From assembly GCA_016927155.1 (NCBI GenBank), contig JAFGNE010000011.1:1-19506 (forward strand): a stretch of 19,506 nt of DNA. The letters are read 5' to 3'. Below, in pieces: positions 7,236 through 15,024 of this stretch; the first letter of the stretch is position 1, and every line of letters starts with the position of its first letter. The notes beneath the pieces were generated by a model. That model was not told the DNA's origin and did not search any database. It was given only the letters and a program-made list of their open reading frames with translations. Origin of the DNA: Candidatus Peregrinibacteria bacterium (GTDB lineage: Bacteria; Patescibacteriota; Gracilibacteria; UM-FILTER-43-11). The position numbers and the translations under genes were made by a program.

Positions 7236-8130
7236 ACCATTTTTTACGATACTCCGCCCTTTTGTCGTGGTTGTGGAATTTCAATATGTCATCGGAAACG
7301 ATCACGCTTGCTTCGGGCCCGAGTTTTTGCGCATGAGCCAGTGTTTTCTTTTTGAACGTCTTTTTAAGGAGCCATTCGATGCCGTCGCCCAGCTTGCCGT
7401 TTAGAATCCATTCCATAGTTTTTTTGAGGCCGCTTTTGCCTTCCACATAAAGATGTTTTTTGGCGTTATCCGAGAATTTAAGACCGTAAGCCGGAAGAAT
7501 CCAGTTCTCGTTGGCCTTTTTGAACTCTTCATACGCCCCTTCGTCATAAATCGGACTTAAGAGCTTCGTCCAGTAGGCCAGGTACGGGTCTTCGGGCTTT
7601 AAGGCCAATTCCTCCATCCCCAGTTTTTTATCCGTAACAAAAAAACTAAGGCAGAACCGCCCCGCCACTTTGTTCCCGTGCCGGCGGACGCCGAAAAATT
7701 GGAGGATAAGCGTGATGAGAAGCCGCGCGATCCACATGCGCCCGGGTTTGACGACGACAAACAAATCGATGTCCGATTGCTCGCTGGCGTTGTTGTAGCT
7801 CAGGTTATTGCACACGGCGATCATGCGCACAAAGGGCACGTTACGCATGTATTGCCCATACAGCTTCACCCGGTTCCACAGTTTTTCCGCGATGAACTTA
7901 CGGGTTTTACGGGTTTCCACGGTAACCGCCCGCCCGGGCAGGACGTAATGGTCTTTGATCAGCTCGATTTGGCGTTCTTCAAGCAATTGCCCCAAAATAC
8001 CCTTCACCTCCTTAATGTGCAGGGGCTTATTGTAGTTATAAAGGTACGCCTGCACTTCCTCCGCCGTGAGGGGGAAGTCGAAGAGGTCGAACCAGGCGAT
8101 GGTTTGGATGATGGAGTCTCTAAGTTCCAT
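7210..8130 (-). CDS. Nucleotidyltransferase-like protein with N-terminal winged-helix region
   Basis: 306 residues, no characterised relative recognised. Residues 1-65 look like a helix-rich, winged-helix type region (IAWFDLFDFPLTAEEVQAYL...). Residues 107-123 read CNNLSYNNASEQSDIDLFV, with SDIDL (119-123) matching the metal-binding GS...SDIDL motif of DNA polymerase beta-type nucleotidyltransferases. The usual Gly-Ser start of that motif is replaced (CNNLS), so catalysis is not assured. A hydrophobic stretch (WIARLLITLILQFFG, 133-147) follows and may be a buried helix or a membrane contact. The C-terminus is basic. It may modify an RNA, a protein or an antibiotic-like substrate; nothing in the context decides. 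The stop lies inside the end of the STAS gene. Confidence 0.65.
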   Translation of the reverse strand: MELRDSIIQTIAWFDLFDFPLTAEEVQAYLYNYNKPLHIKEVKGILGQLLEERQIELIKDHYVLPGRAVTVETRKTRKFIAEKLWNRVKLYGQYMRNVPFVRMIAVCNNLSYNNASEQSDIDLFVVVKPGRMWIARLLITLILQFFGVRRHGNKVAGRFCLSFFVTDKKLGMEELALKPEDPYLAYWTKLLSPIYDEGAYEEFKKANENWILPAYGLKFSDNAKKHLYVEGKSGLKKTMEWILNGKLGDGIEWLLKKTFKKKTLAHAQKLGPEASVIVSDDILKFHNHDKRAEYRKKWFKAPLPLH

Positions 8131-8150
8131 TTGGCTTTCTTACAATCTTG

Positions 8151-8156
8151 ATTATA
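8151..8156 (-). promoter_or_regulatory. -10 element of the nucleotidyltransferase-like gene
   Basis: Perfect TATAAT on the minus strand, 20 bases before the ATG at 8130. No good -35 at 17-18 bases. It abuts the 3' end of the decayed ORF6N gene. Confidence 0.45.
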
Positions 8157-8158
8157 CC

Positions 8159-8427
8159 TTAACTCAAGTCAAATCCGATGCGCCGTTCCGGCTTTGGCGG
8201 TTCGGCCAGCTTTTCGATGGCGCGCCATACCTTTATTGACCGTAATGGCTTGAAGGCTACGGAGAACGCTGGAAAGCAAAATCATCGGGAAACCGCTCAA
8301 TATTCCGATAGACCTGTTCATTGATGCGTTTCGTTGGAACTCCGTAAAAATTTGCTAAATCTTCATCCATCATTACCCGCTTCCCGCGGAGGACGTAGAT
8401 GATGTTTTCGATCTGTCCCACAGCCGT
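8159..8427 (-). pseudogene. Decayed ORF6N-domain gene
   Basis: Three conserved blocks of an ORF6N (KilA-N related, phage-type DNA-binding) protein remain on the minus strand in different frames. Block 1 (8427-8257) reads GQIENIIYVLRGKRVMMDED...GVPTKRINEQ...RNIERFPDDFAFQ, then stops. Block 2, in another frame near 8230-8277, reads LSSVLRSLQAITVN, matching the later 'AMLSSVLRSxxAIxVN' segment of intact family members. Block 3 (ending at the TAA 8159-8161) reads RAIEKLAEPPKPERRIGF, the usual C-terminus. Large internal deletions bring the blocks together and no start codon is left at the 5' end. Intact ORF6N proteins often accompany phages and mobile DNA, so this may mark an old insertion site. 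The family call is from memory of its motifs. Confidence 0.7.
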
Positions 8428-8437
8428 AAGTGATAGA

Positions 8438-8463
8438 CCCCACTCGCAAGGGTGGGGTTTTTT
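8438..8463 (+). terminator. Strong rho-independent terminator with GNRA loop
   Basis: CCCCACTC (8438-8445), GCAA tetraloop, GGGTGGGG (8450-8457), then six T. The stem has 8 pairs including one G-T. It points rightward but no intact rightward gene precedes it: the only candidate upstream is the decayed leftward ORF6N gene. Its T run ends 5 bases before the uvrC -10. Confidence 0.85.
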
Positions 8464-8465
8464 GA

Positions 8466-8474
8466 TGTTATAAT
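8466..8474 (+). promoter_or_regulatory. uvrC extended -10 promoter, predicted leaderless
   Basis: TGtTATAAT, a perfect extended -10. The GTG start of uvrC lies 7 bases downstream, about where transcription should begin. The -35 position falls inside the terminator hairpin and has no consensus, as is usual when the -10 is extended. Confidence 0.65.
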
Positions 8475-8481
8475 CATTTCC

Positions 8482-10779
8482 GTGAAAAAAGAACTTTCAA
8501 AACTCATCGCCAAGGCGCCCCAGGGGCCGGGGGTCTACAAGTTTCTCGATAAAGAGAAGAAAATCATTTATGTAGGCAAGGCCAAGAGTTTGCGTAAACG
8601 CCTGCAATCGTACGTGCGCCCTTCGACGAAGCTGGGGGTAAAAACGGAAAAGATGCTGGAAACGGCCGAGAGCGTGGAATGGACGGAAACGAATAGCGAA
8701 GTGGAGGCGCTGATCCTTGAGGATAATCTTGTTAAAAACCTCCAGCCTAAGTACAACATTCTGCTTAAGGATGATAAGAATTTCCAATATATAAAGGTAA
8801 CGGTACAGAAAGATTACCCCGAAGTGCTTTCCGTCCGCCGGATTGAAAAGGACGGGGCGAAATACTTTGGGCCGAAAACCAACGGCACCGACGCGCAAAG
8901 GCTTTTGGAATCGGTGAAACGGATTTTCAAGCTGTGCAGTGTGCGAAATATCACGCTCGACCCCAAGGGCACACCGCTTCCCGGCGCGAAAGTCGCTGTG
9001 CGGGTAGGCGGTGTAGCGGCCAAGCGCCCCTGCCTGGATTATCACATTAAGCGTTGTGTTGGGCCTTGCGCCGGGCTGGTGACGCCTGAAGAGTATCGCC
9101 AGCAGATTGATAGGGCGGTTGAATTCCTTTCCGGCAAATACGAAGCGGCTATCATTTCCCTTAAAAAGCAGATGGCGGAGTTCGCGGCGGAAAAGAAGTT
9201 TGAAAGGGCGGCGGCCATCCGCGACCAGATCCACGCGATTGAAAGGAGCGCGGAGAAACAGCTCATTACCGATACGGACCTGCCCGACCGCGATGTGATC
9301 GCTTACGCGGAAGACCTGGCTAAGAACTATTTCGTCGTTTTCCAGATCCGCGGCGGAAAGCTGATTGGCCAGGAAAAATTCATTTCGGAAGGTGGCGAGG
9401 CGCCCGCGGAAGTGATGGAAGCGTTTTTGCGCGAATATTACGGCATGGCGGCGGATATTCCGAAAGAGATCATCATCTCTATTGATGTGGAGGAAAAGAA
9501 GCTGATTGAGGAATACATCGCGGCGCAGACGGACCACAAAGTCACCCTTGTCCATCCGCAAGCGGGGCAAAAAGACAGGTTGGTGGAGTTGGCTTTGAAG
9601 AACGCCCGCGGCTTTGCCCTGCAATCGCGCACCAGCTGGGAATCGCAGGAAAAGAAGGCCGAGAACGCTTTGGCTGAGCTCCAGAAATATTTAAGCCTGA
9701 AAGAGCCGCCCAAGCGGATAGAATGCTACGACATTTCCCACCTTGGCGGCACGGAAACCGTCGGTTCCATGGTTGTTTTCATCAAGGGCGAAGCGAAGCC
9801 CGCCGACTACCGCCAATTCCGGCTGAGGTCGACACTGAACAAGAACGACGATTACAAGAGCCTGGAAGAAGTGATGACGCGGCGCCTTAATTATCTGCCG
9901 GACGAATTGCCGGATGGCTATAAAATCCGCAAGGCGAAGAAAAACGAATTCAAATTCATCGCGGATACTATCGAAAATGGGCCTGTGAATAATGAGGAAT
10001 TGGATTACAAACAGTTTTACCTCCTTGGAAAGGGTAAAAAGATCGCCGGTTTCGGCCGCGTGCGCGCTCTTACCGATTCCGTGCACGACATTACTTCGCT
10101 TTGGGTCGATCCCAAGGAGCGCGGGAAGCGATTGGAATACCACTTGATGAAAAAACTGATCGAAAGTTCAAAGCAAAAACGCCTTTACCTGAATTGCCAC
10201 CGGAAACTCCTGGATTACTACCTCCAGTTTGGTTATGAGCAGATCGCGGCGCCCCCCAAGCCGATCCTTGATAAAGTTACGCGCGCGGGTAAACGCGGAA
10301 GGGACATAAGCGACATCATCTATCTGGCTTACCAGAAAAAGAAAAAAGATTTTTCTTTTGAGTCGCGTCCTGATTTGATTGTGATTGATGGCGGGAAAGG
10401 CCAGCTCGGCGCGGCGCACGATGTTTTATCCAGCAAAGGGCTGAACATCCCCATGATTTCGCTGGCGAAACAGAACGAAGAAGTTTTTGTCCCGGGAAAA
10501 TCGGAACCGATCAATTTGCCCAAAAATTCGGAAGCGGGTTATCTGCTCCAGCGCATCCGTGACGAAGCGCACCGTTTTGCCATTGAATTCAACCGCTCTT
10601 CGCGCGAGAAGAAAATGGTCAAGTCCGGCCTCGACCTCATCCATGGGATCGGCCCCAAGGCCAAAAAGAAGCTCCTGGCCCACTTCGGTTCCGTCCATCG
10701 CATCCGTGAAGCCAGCCAGGTTGAACTCGAGCAGGTGATCGGGGAAGCGCTGGCCCTGAAAATCAAGGAAAATTTATAA
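8482..10779 (+). CDS. uvrC: UvrC excinuclease subunit with inserted GNAT acetyltransferase domain
   Basis: Makes both incisions in UvrABC nucleotide excision repair. 765 residues from GTG 8482, about 150 more than a usual UvrC. Order: GIY-YIG nuclease (GPGVYKFLDKEKKIIYVGKA, 15-34); four-Cys region (CSVRN 152, CLDYHIKRCVGPC 184-196); UVR motif (about 225-255); RNase H-like nuclease with Asp417 (CYDISH), Asp636 (VIDGGKGQL) and His697 (DEAHRFA); C-terminal helix-hairpin-helix (LDLIHGIGPKAKKKLL, 717-732). Between RRLN (about 468) and RPDLIVIDGG (629) lies an extra domain with a GNAT acetyl-CoA motif (HDITSLWVDPKERGKRLEYH, 535-554). The GTG start is chosen because it opens the normal N-terminus and fits the promoter. 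All nuclease residues are intact, so repair activity is expected. Confidence 0.93.
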   Translation: MKKELSKLIAKAPQGPGVYKFLDKEKKIIYVGKAKSLRKRLQSYVRPSTKLGVKTEKMLETAESVEWTETNSEVEALILEDNLVKNLQPKYNILLKDDKNFQYIKVTVQKDYPEVLSVRRIEKDGAKYFGPKTNGTDAQRLLESVKRIFKLCSVRNITLDPKGTPLPGAKVAVRVGGVAAKRPCLDYHIKRCVGPCAGLVTPEEYRQQIDRAVEFLSGKYEAAIISLKKQMAEFAAEKKFERAAAIRDQIHAIERSAEKQLITDTDLPDRDVIAYAEDLAKNYFVVFQIRGGKLIGQEKFISEGGEAPAEVMEAFLREYYGMAADIPKEIIISIDVEEKKLIEEYIAAQTDHKVTLVHPQAGQKDRLVELALKNARGFALQSRTSWESQEKKAENALAELQKYLSLKEPPKRIECYDISHLGGTETVGSMVVFIKGEAKPADYRQFRLRSTLNKNDDYKSLEEVMTRRLNYLPDELPDGYKIRKAKKNEFKFIADTIENGPVNNEELDYKQFYLLGKGKKIAGFGRVRALTDSVHDITSLWVDPKERGKRLEYHLMKKLIESSKQKRLYLNCHRKLLDYYLQFGYEQIAAPPKPILDKVTRAGKRGRDISDIIYLAYQKKKKDFSFESRPDLIVIDGGKGQLGAAHDVLSSKGLNIPMISLAKQNEEVFVPGKSEPINLPKNSEAGYLLQRIRDEAHRFAIEFNRSSREKKMVKSGLDLIHGIGPKAKKKLLAHFGSVHRIREASQVELEQVIGEALALKIKENL

Positions 10780-10791
10780 ACCATTTTACTT

Positions 10792-11301
10792 ATGTCTAAC
10801 ATTCTTTCCGTCATCGGAGCCAAGGGATATCAGGATAAGGAGTACGGCGACTCTAAAGACGCCCTTGAACGCCATGGCCATACGGTTACGACAGCCAGCA
10901 CCGCGGACATCGCGCATGGCAAATTCGGCGGGACTTTTGAGGTCGATACGCTTTTGAATGAAGTTAATCCGGATGATTATGCCGCCATCCTTTTTGTGGG
11001 CGGGCAGGGTTGTTTCCCGTATTTTGACGATCCTGTCGCTCATGGCCTCGCGCAGGCATTTTATGGGTCGGGCAAAGTGACGGCCGCCATCTGCGCGGCT
11101 TCCGCCATCCTGGCCAATGCGGGTGTTCTGAAAGGTAAAAAAGCGACCTGTTGGGAGGGGGTAGCGGAAATTTTGACCGCCAAAGGGGCGGATTACACGG
11201 GCAAGGACGTGGAGCGGGACGGCCTTATCGTCACGGCCACAGGGCCGGCAACCGCCGCACAATTCGGGGAAATGATCCATAAAGCCTTGACCGGAATTTA
11301 G
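10792..11301 (+). CDS. DJ-1/PfpI family protein
   Basis: 169 residues of the DJ-1/PfpI (class I glutamine amidotransferase-like) fold. The family includes proteases, deglycases and chaperone-like stress proteins; activity cannot be assigned here. Cys101 sits in the nucleophile elbow AAICAASAILANAGVLKGKKAT (98-119, quoted in part by position), and Glu17 (in KEYGD) is at the place of the conserved acidic partner. AILFVGGQG (65-73) is the typical strand before the oxyanion region. It follows uvrC after 12 bases on the same strand, so co-transcription is likely and a role in damage or stress defence is a reasonable guess. Its stop overlaps the end of the convergent amidohydrolase gene by 4 bases. 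Confidence 0.87.
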   Translation: MSNILSVIGAKGYQDKEYGDSKDALERHGHTVTTASTADIAHGKFGGTFEVDTLLNEVNPDDYAAILFVGGQGCFPYFDDPVAHGLAQAFYGSGKVTAAICAASAILANAGVLKGKKATCWEGVAEILTAKGADYTGKDVERDGLIVTATGPATAAQFGEMIHKALTGI

Positions 11302-12383
11302 AGGTTTCCTGTAAGGAACCGGTTCGGATTTTCCCAATAGATCTTTTCAAGGAGCGAGGGATCCAGGCCGAGGCCGTTCATCTGGCGGGTCCCCTCATAG
11401 GATTTTACCGCTACGGCCCATTTTGTTTTTTTGGCGGCGCAAAAAGAGCCGGTTTTCGGTTTGCATGTTTCATACTCTTTTTGCGCGTTTTCCATTTTTT
11501 CCCTGTAATAGTCGTTTACCGGCGCACAGGCGTATGTTTCCTTTTCCAGCATGTCGCGGTAACACCGGATGACGGCTTCCATAAAGGCCTGGTCTTTGGA
11601 TTCCGTTTCCGTAATGACCATATCGGTTCCGAAAAGGATGCGGTCCGGATAACGCCTGAAAAAATCCGCGTAATCCTGCGGCCTGCCGCTGATTCGCCTG
11701 AGGCCCGCGGCCATAAATTCCGGCGAACCGAAGCTGATATCGGTATACAGGTTGGGGTATTTGGCCAAAAGCCTTTCCACGCGCGGCAGGCTGAGGCTGG
11801 AAACCATAAAGTGGGGGACGGAAACCACCAAATCCGGATATTTGGCCAGGGCGTTTTCAAACTCTTTTTGGTATTTTTGGATATTGATGTGGAAAAGGAG
11901 GGGAAGATGTATTTTTTCCGCGTAGGCGTAAAGGGCGAGGAGCGGCGTGCCGTCCAAAGGCGTTTTCAATACGGAATAGAAATAGGAATGGCCGTTGTAC
12001 AGCTTCAGGCCTCTGCCTCCCCGTTTTACACAGTGCTTAAGGTAAAGAAGCGCGTTTGGCTCTGTCGCATTCACCGTGCAAAGGGGGATGAATTTTTCGG
12101 GATAGGCCTTGGTGATTTTCAGGATTTCATCCACATTCTTCCGATAACCCGTAAAGCTTTTTTTTCCGTTTGCCGTAAGCGTTTCGACAGGGGAGGGAAG
12201 AAGGATCGTTTTTTCGATGCCGAGGTTTTCCATCGCCCCGCTGAGTTCATCCGCCCTGTCAAAACTTCCGATATGCTCATGGGTATCAATGATCCGGTAT
12301 GCCGGACCCGCCTGCGCGGGCATGGGAAAAACGATGGCGGCGGAGAGAAAAAACACCAGAAGGATTTTTGAAGTTATTTGCAT
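11298..12383 (-). CDS. Exported amidohydrolase (TIM-barrel metal hydrolase)
   Basis: 361 residues. A signal peptide (SKILLVFFLSAAIVFPMPAQA, cleavage near residue 25) implies export, which is unusual for this mostly cytoplasmic superfamily. The metal-site pattern of the Amidohydro_2 group is present: H35-x-H37 in IIDTHEHIG, His165 in LLFHINIQ, His191 in VPHFMVS and Asp254 in ILFGTDM. Substrate unknown; relatives act as decarboxylases or hydrolases on small molecules. The C-terminal 80 residues contain a Lys/Cys-bearing stretch (YETCKPKTGSFCAAKKTKW) with two Cys that could form a disulfide after export. It is a single-gene unit, convergent with the DJ-1/PfpI gene and divergent from the ytxH-like gene. 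Confidence 0.83.
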   Translation of the reverse strand: MQITSKILLVFFLSAAIVFPMPAQAGPAYRIIDTHEHIGSFDRADELSGAMENLGIEKTILLPSPVETLTANGKKSFTGYRKNVDEILKITKAYPEKFIPLCTVNATEPNALLYLKHCVKRGGRGLKLYNGHSYFYSVLKTPLDGTPLLALYAYAEKIHLPLLFHINIQKYQKEFENALAKYPDLVVSVPHFMVSSLSLPRVERLLAKYPNLYTDISFGSPEFMAAGLRRISGRPQDYADFFRRYPDRILFGTDMVITETESKDQAFMEAVIRCYRDMLEKETYACAPVNDYYREKMENAQKEYETCKPKTGSFCAAKKTKWAVAVKSYEGTRQMNGLGLDPSLLEKIYWENPNRFLTGNL

Positions 12384-12392
12384 AGCGGGCTT

Positions 12393-12398
12393 ATTATA
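12393..12398 (-). promoter_or_regulatory. -10 element of the amidohydrolase gene
   Basis: Perfect TATAAT on the minus strand with 9 bases to the ATG at 12383, so the 5' leader would be only about 2-3 bases. No good -35. Confidence 0.5.
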
Positions 12399-12427
12399 AA
12401 TTAGGAATTGCGCGCCCGAAAGAGTTT

Positions 12428-12436
12428 TGTTACATT
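12428..12436 (+). promoter_or_regulatory. Extended -10 of the ytxH-hppA unit
   Basis: TGtTACATT, 28 bases before the ATG at 12465, implying a leader of about 20 bases without a Shine-Dalgarno site. Same TGtTAnnnT form as the STAS and uvrC promoters. Confidence 0.4.
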
Positions 12437-12464
12437 TATTCCAGTAATCCCTAACACCAAAATT

Positions 12465-12914
12465 ATGAAACTTTGGAAATATGTCGTCGGGCTTGTAAGC
12501 GGGCTTACTTTCGGCATGCTTTTCGCCCCCAGAAAAGGGAGCGAACTAAGGGGCGCGATCATGAAGAAAGCCAACAAAGACGGCCATACGGAGGGATTAA
12601 AAATACTTGGAGACGCTTTTATGGATGCCGGCGGCGACGCTTGGGCGGAAATGAAAAAACTTTCGGAGCATGAGCAGGTGGAGGCTTTTTTGGAGCTTTC
12701 CAAGGAAAAACTGCATGAATACCTGGCTACGGTGGAAGAGCGAGGTTATGACGTGGCCGGCGTGGCGCAGCAAAAATTGCAGGAAATCGCGGAACTGGCC
12801 ACCCGAAAAGCCAATGAGTTCAAAACGAAGCTGGAAAAAGGCGCGGTTCCCGCCAAAAAGAAGCCCGCGACACGCAAGCCGCGCAAAAAAACGAGCGAAC
12901 GTCAACAATCCTAG
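12465..12914 (+). CDS. YtxH-like protein
   Basis: 149 residues. The N-terminus MKLWKYVVGLVSGLTFGMLFAPRKGSELR is diagnostic of the YtxH family: a short hydrophobic, Gly-rich membrane helix (about 5-20) ending in the FAP.KGSELR motif. The middle is predicted helical and charged (EMKKLSEHEQ, KLHEYLATVEERG), and the tail is basic and Ala/Lys/Pro-rich (PAKKKPATRKPRKK), possibly contacting nucleic acid or acidic surfaces. Family function is poorly defined; members are linked to general stress in Bacillus. ATG 12465 is chosen over an upstream in-frame ATG at 12408 because it begins the family motif and the upstream start lies before the predicted promoter. It precedes hppA by 33 bases, likely as an operon. 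Confidence 0.82.
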   Translation: MKLWKYVVGLVSGLTFGMLFAPRKGSELRGAIMKKANKDGHTEGLKILGDAFMDAGGDAWAEMKKLSEHEQVEAFLELSKEKLHEYLATVEERGYDVAGVAQQKLQEIAELATRKANEFKTKLEKGAVPAKKKPATRKPRKKTSERQQS

Positions 12915-12947
12915 TCCTTTATTCTTATCCTTTAATCCTTCATTTTA

Positions 12948-14969
12948 ATGGTCCCTCTTTATTTATCTTTGGCTATAGCCGTGATTAGCCTTGTTTATGC
13001 TGGAATCAATACGGTCCGTGTCCTTAAAAAGGATGCGGGAAATGAAAAGATGCAGGAAATCGCCCAAGCCGTGCGCGAGGGCGCGATGGCTTATATGCAC
13101 AGGCAGTTTAAAACCGTCGCTGTTTTTGCCATCGTTCTTTTTCTGTTCATCGGCTTCGGCCTTGATTTTAAAGTAGCCATCACGTTTATTGTCGGCGCGC
13201 TGTTCTCGGCTATTGCCGGTTATATTGGCATGAATGTTTCCGTGCGGGCGAACGTGCGCACGGCCGCCGCCGCCAAAGACGGGCTTAACGCGGCGCTCGG
13301 CGTCGCCTTCCAGGGTGGCACGGTTACAGGCCTTTCCGTTGTCGGCCTTTCCCTGCTTGGCGTTAGCGGTTTTTATCTTATCTTCAAACTCCTTGGCTTG
13401 CCGGAGGATGAAATTCCGCATTTACTTATCGGCTTCGGCTTCGGCGCTTCCCTTATTTCGCTCTTCGCCCGCGTGGGCGGCGGCATTTTCACAAAAGCCG
13501 CGGACGTTGGAGCTGATTTAGTTGGAAAAGTGGAAGCCGGCATTCCCGAGGATGATCCGAGGAACCCCGCCACTATCGCCGACAATGTGGGCGACAACGT
13601 GGGTGACTGCGCGGGTATGGGAGCGGATCTTTTCGAGACTTATGCCGTCACGCTCATCGCGGCCATGATCCTGGCTGTTGCCGAAGGTTTTCCCACCATT
13701 TATGTGCTTTATCCGCTCGCCCTTGGCGCGGTGGCCGTCGTGGCTTCCATGATCGGCAGTAACTTTGTGCATGCCGGGAGCCAGAGCAAAATCATGGCGG
13801 CTTTATATAAAGGAATGGCAGTCACAGGCGCCATTTCCCTTGCCGGCTTCCTTGGCGTCAGCTACCTGATGATCCCGGAGAACGCGCATCCTCTGAATTA
13901 TTTTTGGACCACGGTGGTCGGCAGCGTTCTTACCGCGCTTATCATCCTGATCACCGAGTACTACACTTCCACCAAATACAAACCCGTGAAAGACGTTGCC
14001 GCCGCTTCGGAGACGGGCGCGGGCACCAATATCATCATGGGCCTGGCTGCCGGATTGGAGAGCACCATCCTGGTTGTGCTTGTCATCGTGGTAGCCATTA
14101 TTGTTTCCTACAACCTGGCCGGCCTTTACGGCATCGCGATCGCCGCGGTTTCCATGCTTAGCACCACGGGCATGGTGATCGCTATGGATTCCTACGGCCC
14201 CATCACCGATAACGCCGGCGGAATCGCGGAAATGGCCGGGCTTTCCCAAAACATCCGCAAGATCACCGACGCGCTGGACGCTGTGGGCAACACCACCAAG
14301 GCCGTCACCAAGGGCTATGCCATCGGTTCCGCGGCGCTCGCGGCTCTCGTGCTCTTCCAGGATTACAACGGCGCCCTCCTTGCCGCCGGCAAACGATTGA
14401 TCTTCGACGTTACCGATTACCAGGTGCTCGTGGGCCTGTTCCTCGGCGGCCTTATCCCTTACGCTTTCTCCTCGGTTACCATGCGCGCGGTGGGCAAAGC
14501 CGCCCATGCGGTAGTACATGAAGTGCGCCGCCAATTTAAGGAGATCAAAGGCATCATGCAGGGCAAGGCGAAACCCGATTACAAAACCTGCGTGGATATC
14601 GTGACGAAAGCGTCTCTTATTGAAATGATCATTCCCGCCCTTATCGCCGTCCTTTCGCCCGTGCTCGTCGGCTTTATCCTTGGCCCCAAGGCCTTGGGCG
14701 GCCTGCTCGTCGGCGTGATCATTTCTGGCCTGATGATGGCCATTTCCATGGCCAATGGCGGCGCCACCTGGGATAACGCGAAAAAGTACATCGAGCTCGG
14801 CCATCACGGCGGCAAAGGCAGTGATGCGCATAAGGCCGCCATCGTTGGCGATACCGTTGGCGACCCCTACAAGGATACCGCCGGCCCCGCCTTAAACTCG
14901 CTCATTAAGGTCATCAACACCATCGCCCTGCTCATTGCCGCATCGGTCGCGGGGTGGAGCGTGTTTTAA
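12948..14969 (+). CDS. hppA: Membrane-bound proton-pumping pyrophosphatase, K+-independent type
   Basis: Uses pyrophosphate hydrolysis to pump protons across the cytoplasmic membrane. 673 residues, typical of bacterial forms, with many hydrophobic helices from residue 3 on. The substrate-binding signature [11 protein letters not shown] is exact (186-196) and is followed by [22 protein letters not shown]. The C-terminal motif [17 protein letters not shown] is also present. At the position that separates the two classes the protein reads [10 protein letters not shown] with Lys451; by the family rule Ala there means K+-dependent and Lys means K+-independent, H+-pumping. Such pumps let a cell recover energy from pyrophosphate made in biosynthesis, such as the tRNA charging by TrpS encoded nearby. 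It lies downstream of the ytxH-like gene and ends at a hairpin terminator. Confidence 0.96.
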   Translation: MVPLYLSLAIAVISLVYAGINTVRVLKKDAGNEKMQEIAQAVREGAMAYMHRQFKTVAVFAIVLFLFIGFGLDFKVAITFIVGALFSAIAGYIGMNVSVRANVRTAAAAKDGLNAALGVAFQGGTVTGLSVVGLSLLGVSGFYLIFKLLGLPEDEIPHLLIGFGFGASLISLFARVGGGIFTKAADVGADLVGKVEAGIPEDDPRNPATIADNVGDNVGDCAGMGADLFETYAVTLIAAMILAVAEGFPTIYVLYPLALGAVAVVASMIGSNFVHAGSQSKIMAALYKGMAVTGAISLAGFLGVSYLMIPENAHPLNYFWTTVVGSVLTALIILITEYYTSTKYKPVKDVAAASETGAGTNIIMGLAAGLESTILVVLVIVVAIIVSYNLAGLYGIAIAAVSMLSTTGMVIAMDSYGPITDNAGGIAEMAGLSQNIRKITDALDAVGNTTKAVTKGYAIGSAALAALVLFQDYNGALLAAGKRLIFDVTDYQVLVGLFLGGLIPYAFSSVTMRAVGKAAHAVVHEVRRQFKEIKGIMQGKAKPDYKTCVDIVTKASLIEMIIPALIAVLSPVLVGFILGPKALGGLLVGVIISGLMMAISMANGGATWDNAKKYIELGHHGGKGSDAHKAAIVGDTVGDPYKDTAGPALNSLIKVINTIALLIAASVAGWSVF

Positions 14970-14986
14970 ACTACTGATTGAATAAC

Positions 14987-15024
14987 TTAAAAACCCGTTT
15001 TCCAAAAGGAGGGCGGGTTTTTAA
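14987..15024. terminator. Bidirectional terminator between hppA and ATPase gene
   Basis: TTAAAAACCCG (14987-14997) pairs with CGGGTTTTTAA (15014-15024), an 11-bp stem with T/A flanks that gives a U-tract on either strand. It ends hppA on the right-going strand. The stop codon of the leftward ATPase gene (15021-15023) is inside the stem. Confidence 0.8.

Noticed and set aside
8161..8436. Possible tRNA or small RNA before the orphan terminator
   Set aside because: No cloverleaf or T-loop consensus found; the DNA is explained by the ORF6N remnant.
8497..9624. Leftward open frame of 375 codons
   Set aside because: Antisense to the conserved N-terminal half of uvrC; no recognisable motif.
11481..12371. 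Rightward open frame of 296 codons
   Set aside because: Antisense to the amidohydrolase gene, which has a signal peptide and metal ligands.
13803..14831. Leftward open frame of 342 codons
   Set aside because: Antisense to hppA; the His/Gly/Asp-rich composition is a by-product of the GC-rich hppA codons.
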